DNA of 64,000 bases from Atopsyche davidsoni (lineage: Eukaryota > Arthropoda > Insecta > Trichoptera > Hydrobiosidae), in assembly GCA_022113835.1 (NCBI GenBank), contig JAILWY010000011.1, forward strand, positions 5,332,001 through 5,396,000, read 5' to 3'. Positions 51,860-63,920 of the stretch are shown here, one piece after another (the first letter of the stretch is position 1; the number at the start of each line of letters is the position of its first letter). The notes beneath the pieces were generated by a model, which worked only from the letters and a program-made list of their open reading frames with translations, was not told where the DNA came from and made no database searches. The position numbers were made by a program, and so were the translations under genes.

Positions 51860-52540
51860 CTCGTTTTACTTTATGTTTAAATCATTATAAATCTTGAGTT
51901 AACTTCATAAAAGAATTGCACCCGTGAAAAATATAAATTTAATAATGTTTAATAATCCACATGCATGTAATTATAAGACTATTGAAATCATACTTTATGA
52001 GTAACTTTTTGAATAGAATTATATTTTAGTATAAATTAATTTTAAGTAAGCATGTTTGTTTATATAAATAAATCAATACAATAAAAGGAAAAAATAAAAA
52101 CACAGTACAAGACACGGGTGGCGGTCATCACAAACCAAGATGTTCGTACACAAAGAAAAGGGGGTCGGGGGCTGGTCGTGTGGGGCGGGCATTGCGTTAA
52201 AACACGCTAAACTAAAATCAACCCCTGTTAATCTATACCGATCAATCAACCCCGCTTGTATTGGTGGTATCGGCCTAATGAATGCCTGGAAGGAGAGAGG
52301 TGGGGGTGTCTTTACTCTCTTGCGAGGGTGGCTGATTTTACCTTTGAGTTTGTTAGGCATTGTTTGAGCTGCGACTTTTTTTTATTTTATTGTCAATTCT
52401 GTAAAATAAATTTCTTTTTATAAAATTATTTTAAGAGATATTTAATAAAAATAAATCTGACATTACAGAGTGCTCAGTTTTACATAATCTAATTTCAAGC
52501 AAATCATGGAGATATGAAATTGTGATATGGAGATATTTAA

Positions 52541-52682
52541 GAAATTCAATATTTTTGACAGAGAGTACTTGGTGGAATTCCATTTTAATATTTTTGAATA
52601 AAATACTCGAGTGATTTTCCACATTTTTATTTTTATTAGTGACCAGTTTCGCCAACCTTTCACGTTGGCATTATCAAACAGA
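52541..52682 (+). repeat. Family C copy with intact hairpin
   Basis: Left module (gagagtacttggtggaattc, gtgattttccac) followed by the hairpin GCCAAC (52651-52656) with GTTGGC (52664-52669), then attatcaaacagag. In reverse complement the hairpin is followed by GAAAC, as in a hammerhead stem II and box II, but box I is changed (TTGATAA). Confidence 0.8.
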
Positions 52683-55600
52683 GTCAATGGATGAATGGAG
52701 ATATTTATTAAATTAGTGGATGTACCTTAGTGTTGAGTCTGTACACATTGTAAATATATTTAAAATTGAACAAAATATTATTTTTTTTATTTTAAGAACA
52801 AAATTATTATAAACTATTTATATTTATGAATTCACGAACTACGATTTGGTTGTTTATTTACGAGTCATAGTGATTATACTAAGAATTATTGGTATATAAT
52901 TAAATATTTTAAATACTCATGTTATTCTAAAAAGAAATAAACTATATATGCGTAAGCCGATTTAGAAAAATGAAACCCCCTTTTTGTCGTTAATATCCGA
53001 ACATAAATTATGCTTTTATTTTGTTTTCAGCGGTGGCAACAAACGGTTAAATTTCGTATATATTTTTATATCGCCTATTTAATTACCTTAATCTTTTAGA
53101 AGGTACTGCATTGTATTGGTAATAATTCCCTTGTATTTATAAGGCGGAACAATAAAACAGAGTCGAATACTAATTAAAACCTTTGTTTTTGTATGGAAAA
53201 TCGGGTGTATTTTTCATGAAAACTGCATGCGTGTTATGGGGTTATGGCATATAGGGCGGAGGGTAGAAATGGCGTGATCAAAACAGAGTTTCACGGCCAA
53301 GAATACAACCGGAGTTTTGGGTTACTACCCCACGAATAATGACTCGTCTAACTTTTTAAACAAAGTATTTTTAAATACACAAAGACATATAACCCCCTTA
53401 CTTACAACTGAGATCTAGAATACTGAATAAACAACATGTGAGTTTTTAAATACTGTTTAAAGATTCAAAATTATCAAAAAATTCAGATGGTTACTCAACA
53501 AAATAGCATTTTAACGATTATTAAAATTTTGAAATCAAGCTCATATAATATACATAAACGGCACAAGCAATAATTGTTTTAATATTTTATAGTACATTCT
53601 TTGATTAAATGTGTAAAGTATAATCAGGTACGATAATTTAAGGGGAGTTATTTCAGATTTAAAATAAAAACATAATACGTTATGAAAAATCATTAAAAAT
53701 TTTACCAAGAGTGAGTGCTATCATACTAAATTTGTGTCTTTAACATAGCTTTTTTTGTGAAAATTCAATGACTATTATTCATTAAGTAGAAAACACATGT
53801 TTTCATTTATAATTAAATTATCCTAAGGTTATTTTTTCCATTGCAAATGCGAGTCGCTACCTTTTATATTTAAGATGCAACAAAACTTTATGTTTTCGTT
53901 ACTTAGATATTAATTGGAAAATATCAAAACACCATTCATTCACACCAAGTAATATATTTTTATTATTCCGTTTAATTAGGGTCGTTTTCTCCATTACACC
54001 AAGTGCTAATTAGAAAAAGAAAATCTAGTGTTGGCACACATAAAAATGCGCAGTTGACACCGGACCGATAAGGTATGCCACCCTTACCTGGGGGTTGATC
54101 GTAAATTGAAACACAAGACGGAAAAACGAAGACACGTCTTAAAATGTAACACAAAACCACCCTGTCGCTCCGCCTTACACGCCCTCTTGGCTCCGTTATT
54201 TAGGGGTATAGATTTTTTAAGGGTGGCATGTGAGATTGTTTTTATGCCCACCTGTACCTACCTGTTGGGTTGGATAATTAATATTGAAAATGGGGTCACG
54301 ATGACGGCTGAAAAATGATTGTAAATTTATAGTTTATTATGTGAATTAATTTGCCATTTTTTTCTATTATTCCGGCTTTTTTTTATTTAACTAAAATTGT
54401 TTCCATTAATCTTGCACATTTCAGTATTTTAGAGAAAATCAATCTAACAGGATTCGCAAACTTTTAATACCGAGCGTATATTTTATAGTAGCATTTAAAT
54501 AACGTTAATTGATTTTTTGATAATTTGAGGTAGAATTAATAAAAAAAATTGTTTTATTATTATAATTCTTAGTAAATATAATTTTAAGGTGTTTTTACTT
54601 AACTCAATATGAATTAAATAACAAGAACGTCTATGTATCGAAAAATAAGTAGTGTACGTAACATAAATAAAGCAATGAGCTCCATGAATTATCAAACACA
54701 AAAAATGTTTTTTTTTAAGTATACAAATAAATATTTCAGCCTGAAACCAATACTCTTAAAAAAGACGCATCTATTTCAGTCACAAATACACGCCCTGTAT
54801 ATTCTTTCCGGTAGTCGCGATCATCTGCTCGACTGGGAGTAGGTTCACGAGTGCCGAGTACTGCGCGAGTACGTGGTATTGATTAACTTCGACCTTGCTT
54901 GAGGGTGACACACTGCAGCAGCCTTCGCTACCCTCCGCTAGATGGCGACGCCAGTCGGGGGTTGAAAAATAATACCATATTATCAGCCCTTATTTTGTGC
55001 TCATCTACTAAAAAATCGTTTTCAACCAATATTTTCCCTGCATAAACTCAATAACGAAATCCACTTACTCCACCACCTAAGACACACCTTGTAAGCTCCA
55101 CGATATAGTAAAATCAAATACCGTATTGTGAAAACTATTATATATCAAAGAATCTTTAAATATAATATAATTTGTTAATTGTGCTCATAGACATTGCGTT
55201 TTAAATATACCAGTTTGATTCAGTAGTAAATCAATATTTTTCTCAAACTGCGAGTACACACAAAGCATTATATTACGTTGTTTTCAAAATAACTTTAAGC
55301 TTATCATAAAATATTTAATTTTACTATTTTTTTAGATGCACTCGATTTAAAGGCAATTTTTAATTTCCCGTCATGCCGATAGCCGCAATCACATGCTTGG
55401 TCGGAATTTGTTTGCAGCTGTTACTAGAATTTCCCTAGTGTATGTGGTGAAATACAACAAACGCATACACTCACACTGATGAAATCTTTACATCAAATTT
55501 TCGGATTTGTATTTGTAGTTAGAGCAAATATTTTGTTGGTCGTTCGGCTTTGAAAAAATAAGGAACAACAAGTCAAAAAATCAAATAAATACTACAAAAA

Positions 55601-55840
55601 ATAATTCACTTTAGAAAACAGATTATCCACGTTATATATTAATTGAAAATTAAAAAAAAAATTATTTATAAAAAGACAAGGATTCGTACTTTTATATAAA
55701 TATAAGCTGCAAGGTATATAAAATTAAAACTCATTTATAAACAATCTGTTTTACTTAAATTAGGTATGATGAGAGATATGTTTGTTAATTGTTTATAAAT
55801 GGTTTGTTACCTCTAATTTAATTAATAGTTCATAGAATAA
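52683..55840. other. Gene-free DNA
   Basis: Islands lie at 53215-53340, 54010-54290 and 54800-54960. No gene, RNA or known repeat is identified. Confidence 0.45.
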
Positions 55841-55844
55841 ATAC

Positions 55845-56150
55845 CCTCCTCACTTTCCCCGTTCTGTTGCTTGTACATGACTGTCATTCTGTACCCTGAT
55901 CTTGTGTAGAGTATCTGTAATGTAGTAGTGGACATGGAATGATTGTGGAAGGATGTGCTCTGGTAGAAGTGGGGGAGCTTTTGCTATTGTTTCTGCAGCC
56001 TGCTGCAGAAGGAGTAACGCCAGAGCTTTGTAATGAAAGGATTATATATACTGCAGTGCAGAAGGAACCGGGTACTAAAAAAAAACACTTGCTCAGCACA
56101 AATATATGTTCAGTGAGATAGTCGCCAATCTCCTCTGAAGAGAAGCATCC
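55845..56150 (+). mobile_element. LINE-tail-related repeat, decayed
   Basis: Plus-strand homologue of the 6.8 and 48.2 kb repeats: ccgttctgttgcttgtacat, then agtgagatagtcgccaatct at the end. The minus frame 55884-56099 crosses it but is on the wrong strand for the element. Confidence 0.65.
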
Positions 56151-56204
56151 AAGAAAAATAATATGAATACAATTATTGTGAAAATTATAGTTATAAATTG
56201 ATAA

Positions 56205-56420
56205 TATTTCGTTCCAACCCTCACGCAGTGGCCATGCATTGCTTCCCCTACCCCCGGTGGGCAGCTGGCGCGGCTGTTGGACGCGCAGTTAGTCTCTTCA
56301 CGGACCATCGCGCCGAGCAATATGTTCAAAGCTTCGATATTACCTGCGGCGCATCGGTGCGCCCGCCGGCTGCGAATGCAGCTCAACTGCATCCGAATGA
56401 CACTTTGCAACCTAAAAGTC
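56205..56420. other. CpG-rich island open on both strands
   Basis: This block abuts the LINE-related repeat. Frames are open on both strands because stops are rare in GC-rich DNA. It holds small dyads (gcgcatcggtgcgc; tgcag with ctgca). It looks regulatory or like a fragment of an unidentified sequence; no protein family is recognised. Confidence 0.35.
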
Positions 56421-57199
56421 ATTAAAAATATACAAATAAATATTCTTGCCACTATTAAACTCATCTTAAACTATATCATTTCAATAAAAACTGTTGATCA
56501 AACCTAAGAAAGATGAAAATGTATACAACATTTTTTTATGTCTCGTCGCTTCAAATATATTTTATAGGATGGCACTGAAATCGCAGTATTCTGATTATAC
56601 AACTACTTACGTTACTATAAAATTAATTTAAAGAAAATTTCACGTGTTTCAACATTTAATATCTGTTTGATCCAAATTAGTTTCACGTGAAGTAAAGCCT
56701 GATTTGAACTTAACTAAGCCATTATTAATATCAAGTTTCAATACCCGCTCAAATTTAATTTCTAATTATATGTATTATTTTAAAGATACATAGTATATTT
56801 TTCTACAGTTAATATAAAATAATTTATCGATTTTCACCTCGTCCTTATAAAATAAGTGCGTTTAAAGAAATAGTAAAAAAATACGAATTATTTATTAATT
56901 GCTTAAAGAGAAATGCATTACCGGTATAATTGACCTGTACTATTTCCGGTTAGATGCAATGCATTCGATCTCGTCAGCTGATCCACGATAATCCATGCAA
57001 CAAATGCAGTGTGACCTCCATCGGTCATGGGGTGCACGTGCACCAGCCCCCGGGAAGTGTCAATACGCCGAGTAACATTCACGAAGGCACAAGGGTTGAT
57101 GTGGACTGAAACGAATTATTATGAAAACTTCAATGAATTATGAAATATTATAACTTCAGTTTAGAAAATTACGTTAAACAAATAATATAATATATTATT
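56421..57199. other. Mostly AT-rich, one GC-rich island
   Basis: An island at 56940-57110 contains catcggtcatggggtgcacg and ccgggaagtgtcaatacg. No coding frame is seen. Confidence 0.4.
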
Positions 57200-57352
57200 G
57201 ATTTTTGTGAAGACCGTCTCACAGGAAGCACGGTTTTGCCTATACAGGTTTTTTATTGATTGATAATGATTAATAATATTGAATCACGATGATATTTTTC
57301 TGAGAGTTTCTTTAATCATTTTTCAATATTTGAAAAAATGTGCTTAATCACT
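57200..57352. repeat. gtgaagaccgtctcacagga module with inverted family A block
   Basis: The first half matches 32826-32880. The second half (atcacgatgatatttttctg, then tgtgcttaatca) is the family A body in the opposite orientation to that at 32.9 kb. Confidence 0.75.
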
Positions 57353-58258
57353 ATAACTTAAAGAAATATTTTTTTTGATAAAAAATTGTCGATTTGTTAT
57401 TATTGGTCTGAAATTTCAGTTTGTTTTCAGTAATACGGAAATTCATACTTTCGCATTCTTTTATTCAAATAATTTTTAAAAAATACGCCTATGGTAAAAC
57501 ACAAATAATTTTTTTTATAAAATATATAAGATTAATATATATTTTATTATATAAGATAATTTTTTGTACGGTAAAGAATATAATCGTAAAATTTGAATGC
57601 TTTAGTAAATAAAATTGGTATTTATAGTATACAATTGTCTTGTAGTCTTATCCGTTTAAAACGTTTTATTTTCTCTGCGATAAGCAATGCAAACGTTGAA
57701 TGTGAACCATCAATAACCCGCGCAAATCTCACATTAAATTACAAACAAAAAAAAAAAAAAAAAAGGCAGAAAGTGTCCACTTGTTATCTGGCAAAAAGCG
57801 TCCCCAGAAAGAGCGCACTTATCTTCGACGGAGACCTCCCGTCCAATGGTTTCACCATTTGTTTGCAGCCCAAAATGTCCGCCGCTATCCGGACATACGA
57901 TCCTGCGGCCAAATTCCCTATGATTAATTAATATTTGTGACAAACCAACCCCGAAGAAAGGGTAGGGGATGAAATGAGAAGGATTTGACGGCGGGCCTGA
58001 TGGATGGAATCGAAAGAATTAACCGTTCGTACGAGATGGTCGAGGAATACTCACATAATATATCATACTGACGTTGTTCTTGTGTACACAATACGCAAGC
58101 TTACATTGTATCTATATTAATTGTTTAGTTTACAAACAATTTCGATAATAATAATAACACATTGTTATTTAATATGACGTTGTATGCAATATGTTCGAAG
58201 GAATTCATTTTACCCAAAAAAAACGACCTGAAAAATTTTTGCCACACAAAATATATGC

Positions 58259-58290
<32 letters not shown>

Positions 58291-58670
58291 GTGTGATAAT
58301 ACTTCTTCCTAAAAATACATGTTTTTATACAGCTTAAACTCAAAGCGAAATCTGCCGTATTATTAAGACCGTTTGTTGGATTAATCCTATCGCGGATCAG
58401 TTCACGCTCCTCCGTAGCATCTCGACAGTCGCTCGCAGACGTGGCCGTTTGCTGGGGCCTTTAATTTCCTGCAGGCTCCTCGCTGATGACCGCCACAGCC
58501 AGGGGAGGAGGCGCGACGGGCAGACGATGCACAGCTGATTACGGGCACGTGACTTCATTACAAACTCTATCTACCCGGTTCCGTTAATCTAAGATTTGCA
58601 ACAAAAAAAAAAACGAACGGCTATTCGGAAAAATGCTTGCTTTTCGTGCTTCTAATTTTATTAAAAATAT
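57353..58670. other. Gene-free DNA
   Basis: A 19-20 base poly-A lies at about 57747-57764. Islands lie at 57770-58060 and 58380-58580, the latter with ttaatttcctgcaggctcct and cagctgattacgggcacgtg. No gene is supported. Confidence 0.45.
58258..58296. repeat. Interrupted (GT)n microsatellite
   Basis: GT units broken twice by TAT. Confidence 0.9.
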
Positions 58671-58737
58671 CACTCAAGTATTTTATTTAAAATATTAAAA
58701 TGGAATTCCACCAAGTACACTCTGTCAAAAATATTGA
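58671..58737 (-). repeat. Family C copy, partial
   Basis: Reverse complement of the left module: cactcaagtattttattt, then tggaattccaccaagtacac. The hairpin is absent. Confidence 0.7.
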
Positions 58738-61700
58738 TTATTTTTACTTTACATCAGCCAAACATAACTACTTGCTATTTAAGCAATTCTTTGTTTTCGA
58801 TATAAATAAAAGTACTTTATCGTATATTTAAACAGTTTAAGTTCATGAGACTTACGTCTCGTTAATTAAACTAGTGTATTCATTTGATACAAAAACGCTT
58901 GCATATTTTCAAAGTGAAATATTTTTACAAAACAAAAATAAAATATTTTAATCCTTTCATAATAAATCGCCAATCAAATACATTCGGCCGCTGCGTCCAC
59001 CCCTATTCTTCCGGTCCGACAGACACACCCCAACCTCCTTCCCTGCGTCCATTGATATGACTGTAAAAGTTTGAATAATTTATTACAAGGGATATTGTGT
59101 AGTGACAGACGGACGGCCATCGTTTTCTACGGGGCGGCTACTTTGAGGGGAGGCTTCTGGGGAGGCTGCGATTCAGCAGGACAACCCTTTGAATTTTGTT
59201 TGAAAGGTGAAGAATGTTTACTTGTGAATATTTGTCATTTAGATGCCCAAATATATTTATATAACTATTCTACAAAAGCGTTCCTCGATTCGTCTTATAA
59301 ATTTAATTTAAATGCAAACCCTTAATCAGTCTTATAAGATTTATTGAATGTAGAATTCTATGATTAAATTGCAATTTTATTTTACAAATAAACATATCTT
59401 TTTATCTTGAATTTTACAAACACAGTGGCTTTTAATTCGGATACTGTATTATAAAAAAAAAATTATAATTTTATAAAGAAATCTATGAATTCAAGGCATG
59501 CGATTAACTTGATATATATTTATCAAATGCCATATGCATAAATTAATTAATTCTTTTATTGAGTTCATAAATCGTTAAAATTAAGAGATGTTTTTTTTTT
59601 TACTTAATATAATAAATAGTAAAAACATTGCCAATAAGTACGCTAGTTTAATAAAATAACCCAGTCACGACATGTTTAAAAATATTTCTTATAATATGTA
59701 TCAGCAATTACTTATATTATTTTTTTATTTAAACAGATTAAACATTCTTTCCCATCTTTGAAAATCATTGAAAAATTTTAGTTAAAATTTGTCAGTTTCA
59801 AGCAATTACGTAATTCACCAAGACTCTCGTTTTAAACATCCCTTGTATGTGGCACCCTCATTCAAAGTCGATTCGTCCAGCGTCGGGGGTGGGTGTGGGG
59901 AGGGGCGCGGCTGGCCGGGGGAGGTGACCCTTGTCTTGTTTCGGTTACAACAAAAGTATCCATCCTGAAGCCTGAAGCCTGGCTGACTTGACGTATCGTG
60001 TGTTGTCTACGCGAGTCGTGCGTTTTTTTTTGTATCTTGTTTGGAGAGTGATTTCAGATTTGAATATTTGTTTGTGAAAATATTTGTTAACAATTTTTAA
60101 ATTTTTTTCATACTGAAAAAAAATTCTATTGAAATAAGCTCTTCAAAAAAAAATCCTATATATAGCATAATATTTTATGTTAAAAATAAATGTAGCGTTA
60201 ATATGAAATTTAAAAACGTTTAAATCTGAGTTATTAGATTTTTTTATACATCTAATATCACAAATTGCTACAAAATTTGTATAAGATATAATTATTAAAT
60301 TTAACAATCATGTATAAATAAATATGAAACAAAACACTGTAAAAAAAATTAATTACCCACAAAGTAGCAATGTTATTAGTAAATACTCAATATCATCTAA
60401 GATTTATTTATACTTGCTCGAAAAAGGTAAGGTAGTATAAACGGATAATATTTCTTACAAAGTTTTGTATTTTTGGACATGAGTTTGTCAATAAATATAA
60501 ATTGATTTTCTATTAGTAATATTCAATCAAATGATAATTGGATATATTATATAATCGAATATCACATTTACCTTAAAGAGCTAACGCTTCTATAATACTA
60601 TTTTAGGAAAAAATAGTTTCAATAATTTTTTTTTCGAAAAATTGATCAACGAATGTTCAACAAAAAATATTAAAAAAAAAAAAACAACTACAAAAATTAC
60701 GAACCAAATCCCATAGATATAGGTACGGTAGTAGTCTATGCAAGTCTCAGCCAAAATGAGAAATGATCCGCTGAAAGAAAAATCGGCCCCGGCAACTATG
60801 TAAATAGGACCATCATTTATTTTGCACAGTAAACTCACCCCCCGTGCCTTCACCCTTATTTCTGGGGTGGACATTTGAAACTCGTGCCCTGTGTCCTTTT
60901 AAATACTCGCTACAACGCGTGATGTATTGTTAAAATTAACCATTCGTCCAACACTTGATCTTACTTGATCCACTGAATTATTTTATTCAATCTTGAATTG
61001 ACACTATTGAATAAATACAGTGGAAAAGAAATAAAATAAAATTTTCATATTTACATATTATGGATACCAAATCGTAACGACGAGAACTTGAAATTAAAAC
61101 GCGGCAGAACACTCAATATCAAAGCTACCTGAAAACGTATATACGAATATTTTTGATTCAAAGATGCTATGTTTTTAGTTTCAATCCGTCTACTTAAATG
61201 AGAAAATTCAAAGAAATGGCCTGTTTTGAATTCAGATGCCACACAATGGGGCGATTCCCACCCCTCCCTGGTAAAGTTGTGTGTTGACACCCCGGTATAT
61301 TCCGCAGCAGCCTTTGAAGGCATCGGTCGTCTCCGTTGGTTCTGGGCGTCTCACGGGCGCTAATTGTTTGGTCAGCAACTCAAATAACTAACTCCAACCC
61401 CTCCATATGTGCTGAATAAAGGATCGGGGGCAAAGCAGGGGGTAAAGCACCCCAAGAAACTGATTGAGTATAACTGTACAGATCTTCGTATGTCGTATGT
61501 ACTATCAAAGCGTTGATATAAACAAACAAATTTGAATACCAAAATTTTCAGGAGATTACGAGAACTTTTGATAATGAGCGTTATAGCTATTTAGTAATTT
61601 TAATTTATGGCAAAAAAGGCATATATTTGGCTAAAAAGAGTTTTGAGGTTTGTAGAAAGGTTAGAACTGTACGTGAAGCGTAGTTGAACTATACAGTACC

Positions 61701-62081
61701 GGACTGTTAATTTAATTCGGCCAATGAAGGTCAGGGGTGCGATGGAGGGCCGCGGCCGGCCAGGGGTGCTTCCATCAGGGATTTTCAATAATAATTACTT
61801 GAGGTCAAACCCGCCCTCGAGGCGGCCACCCCACCGCTGTGTGTACTTGCGGCCCGCTTTGCGGTATTGGAAAGATCGGATCCTACGTACGTATTAATTT
61901 TCGGTATCATCATATAGACTACTACATTTTTCAGGATTTGATTAGTATTGGCTGTAAATGTTTTTATAAAATTTTAAAATCCGTAATAATAAACTTTTCT
62001 AGTTTTGTAAATGTTTGTTCTTTTCTATAGACGTATATGTCATATATATAAAAACACCCTTAGATGCAACCAAGGCTTTTA
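58738..62081. other. Gene-free DNA with G-rich islands
   Basis: Islands lie at 58980-59200, 59820-60000 (G-runs at about 59884-59930), 60780-60890, 61230-61440 and 61720-61870. The exact 15-mer shared with 19549 is at 61346-61360. No gene is seen. Confidence 0.45.
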
Positions 62082-62089
62082 ATGTAGGG

Positions 62090-62529
62090 CATAGGTTCCC
62101 AAAGTGGTCAATATCGACCCCTAGGGGTCAAATGATAGCGAAAAATTAAATTGGAGGTCCACGAACTGTAAATGGGGGTCAACGAGAGTGGATCCCATTG
62201 GCCATGTTGGTCACGATATTTTAGACGATATGTACGTTGAGTTAGCACAACTGAACGACTATTTCGGCACCTTGTTTCTGTGTAAATCATGGCTAAAATT
62301 GTATTAAATTAACGTTTCAAAAAATGTTTACTCAAGTTCATTCGTTTATAAATGTTAAAGTTATTCAATGTTTACATACCGATATAAAATATGGCGCACC
62401 CAGTATATCAGATGTCAAAAATATGTTTGATGTGATTTGTTAAAATTCAATATGAGCAAGGCAGGGGTCTACGAAAAACAGAAAAACTCGACAAGGAGTC
62501 GACGTGACAAAATAGTTTTGGAACCTATG
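62090..62529. mobile_element. hAT-type MITE with 8-bp target duplication
   Basis: A 440-bp element whose ends are inverted: CATAGGTTCCCAAAG at the left, and CATAGGTTCCAAAA read inward from the right. It is flanked by the exact 8-bp duplication ATGTAGGG (62082-62089 and 62530-62537). Terminal ggttcccaaa-type sequence and an 8-bp duplication are hallmarks of hAT elements. No transposase frame is present, so it is non-autonomous. Confidence 0.88.
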
Positions 62530-62537
62530 ATGTAGGG

Positions 62538-63590
62538 GATGCAACATATACAATGACGCTAAGATACATGGTTTTAGTGGGCTCATGAGACATTGGGTAA
62601 CAGTATCACTGTTTATAATAACTTAAAATAATGTAAATATTTTAACCTTTTATGAATTAATTAAAATTCAATTTTCAATGTCCAGTGATTTCATTATATT
62701 ACAAATATTATAATGTCGTTTAAACTATTAAATAAATATAAAATTTAAAAACATGTAAAATGCATCTTTACCATATCAAACATACACACATTATATATTT
62801 TGTAATATTTCAGCAGAGTCTAAAGTATTTTGCAGCGAAGGCTGCCACGGTACAAAAATGTATGCAGATCTTTGAACGCAAAGAGGGAGGATGTACAGCT
62901 ATTCTTTGTGCGGGTGGGTACACCCTTTGAAGCATGAAATAGGAAAATTAGGGGAGAACGCGCTCCCGATGTATGGACGACTCATTCTTATGATAAATAC
63001 TTTGGAACTTTCTGCATTCATGATTTATTATTTATGTTTTGAATAGACTGCTAGACAATTATCAAAAATGATTTTCAGCAATACTTTAATTTACATCAAT
63101 CATTGAAATTTTTTAATGTGTAAACTAATGAACTTCTTATGGCATATATTGTACAAATATAAGTTATCTCAGAGAAAAAATAAATATATAAAGTATTTTA
63201 AAAATAAATTATTTCAAAGTATTACGATTATTATACTGATAACAATTAGCCCCAGCCTCCCCGGCGTAGCTCTCAGCGTAGCATGAATTTATTTATTTTA
63301 TTTGGGATGCCTCGCATAGACATGTGGGCGCGTCAAAGCCTCGGGGAGAGGGGTGGGGAGGGGTAGCGAGCGGGGGTGGAGGGGGGAGGGACTGAAATAT
63401 TTAAATTAAGAATGCGCCAGAACAATGCGCGCGGATACTCATACTTGTTGTAACGTTGGAACCAAGCATTCTGCGCATAAATTATCAAATTTGAGGAGCA
63501 GGGGTATTGGAAAAGTGGCGGAGAACAGCAGACTCAAAGAACAGCTGACTTCTAAGTTTAATACAAATATAATGTCATATATTACATATA
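62538..63590. other. Gene-free DNA with G-rich island
   Basis: AT-rich with one island at 63240-63520, including G-runs at 63342-63390 able to form a quadruplex. No gene is seen. Confidence 0.45.
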
Positions 63591-63920
63591 ATTACTAACA
63601 TAATTGGGCACATAAGTTCATACGGCCGGTTTACTAACCCTTGTTCTAACGAATCACTTCCGTCAATCGAGAATTTTTAACAATCATACTCTACATATGA
63701 ACCAATGTGCCCAGGCCAACCAATAGTACACCGGCCATGTAAGCCAGGGGATTTGGGTTCAAATCCCACATAAATCACGATGATATTTTTCTGAGAGTTG
63801 CTTTAAATCATCTTCTATGTATGAACTAATGTGCCTAATCATATTAGTAATAGTATAATAAACTCGTAATGGGTAATAAATACGCATCTGATTGACGTCC
63901 AATCCAAAAAATAGACATAC
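63591..63920. repeat. Family A composite: two units in opposite orientation
   Basis: The first unit (minus, 63591-63722) holds the outer end, part of the head and the gaatttttaacaatcatac region ending caaccaat. The second (plus, from about 63725) starts inside the tRNA-like head, has the full T arm, body and tail (gtaatgggtaataaatacgc). The break lies at the D-arm/anticodon side of the head. Confidence 0.82.

Noticed and set aside
56093..56464. 123-codon minus-strand frame
   Set aside because: The opposite strand is equally open because of the CpG-rich composition. No domain is visible, and its end overlaps a LINE-related repeat.
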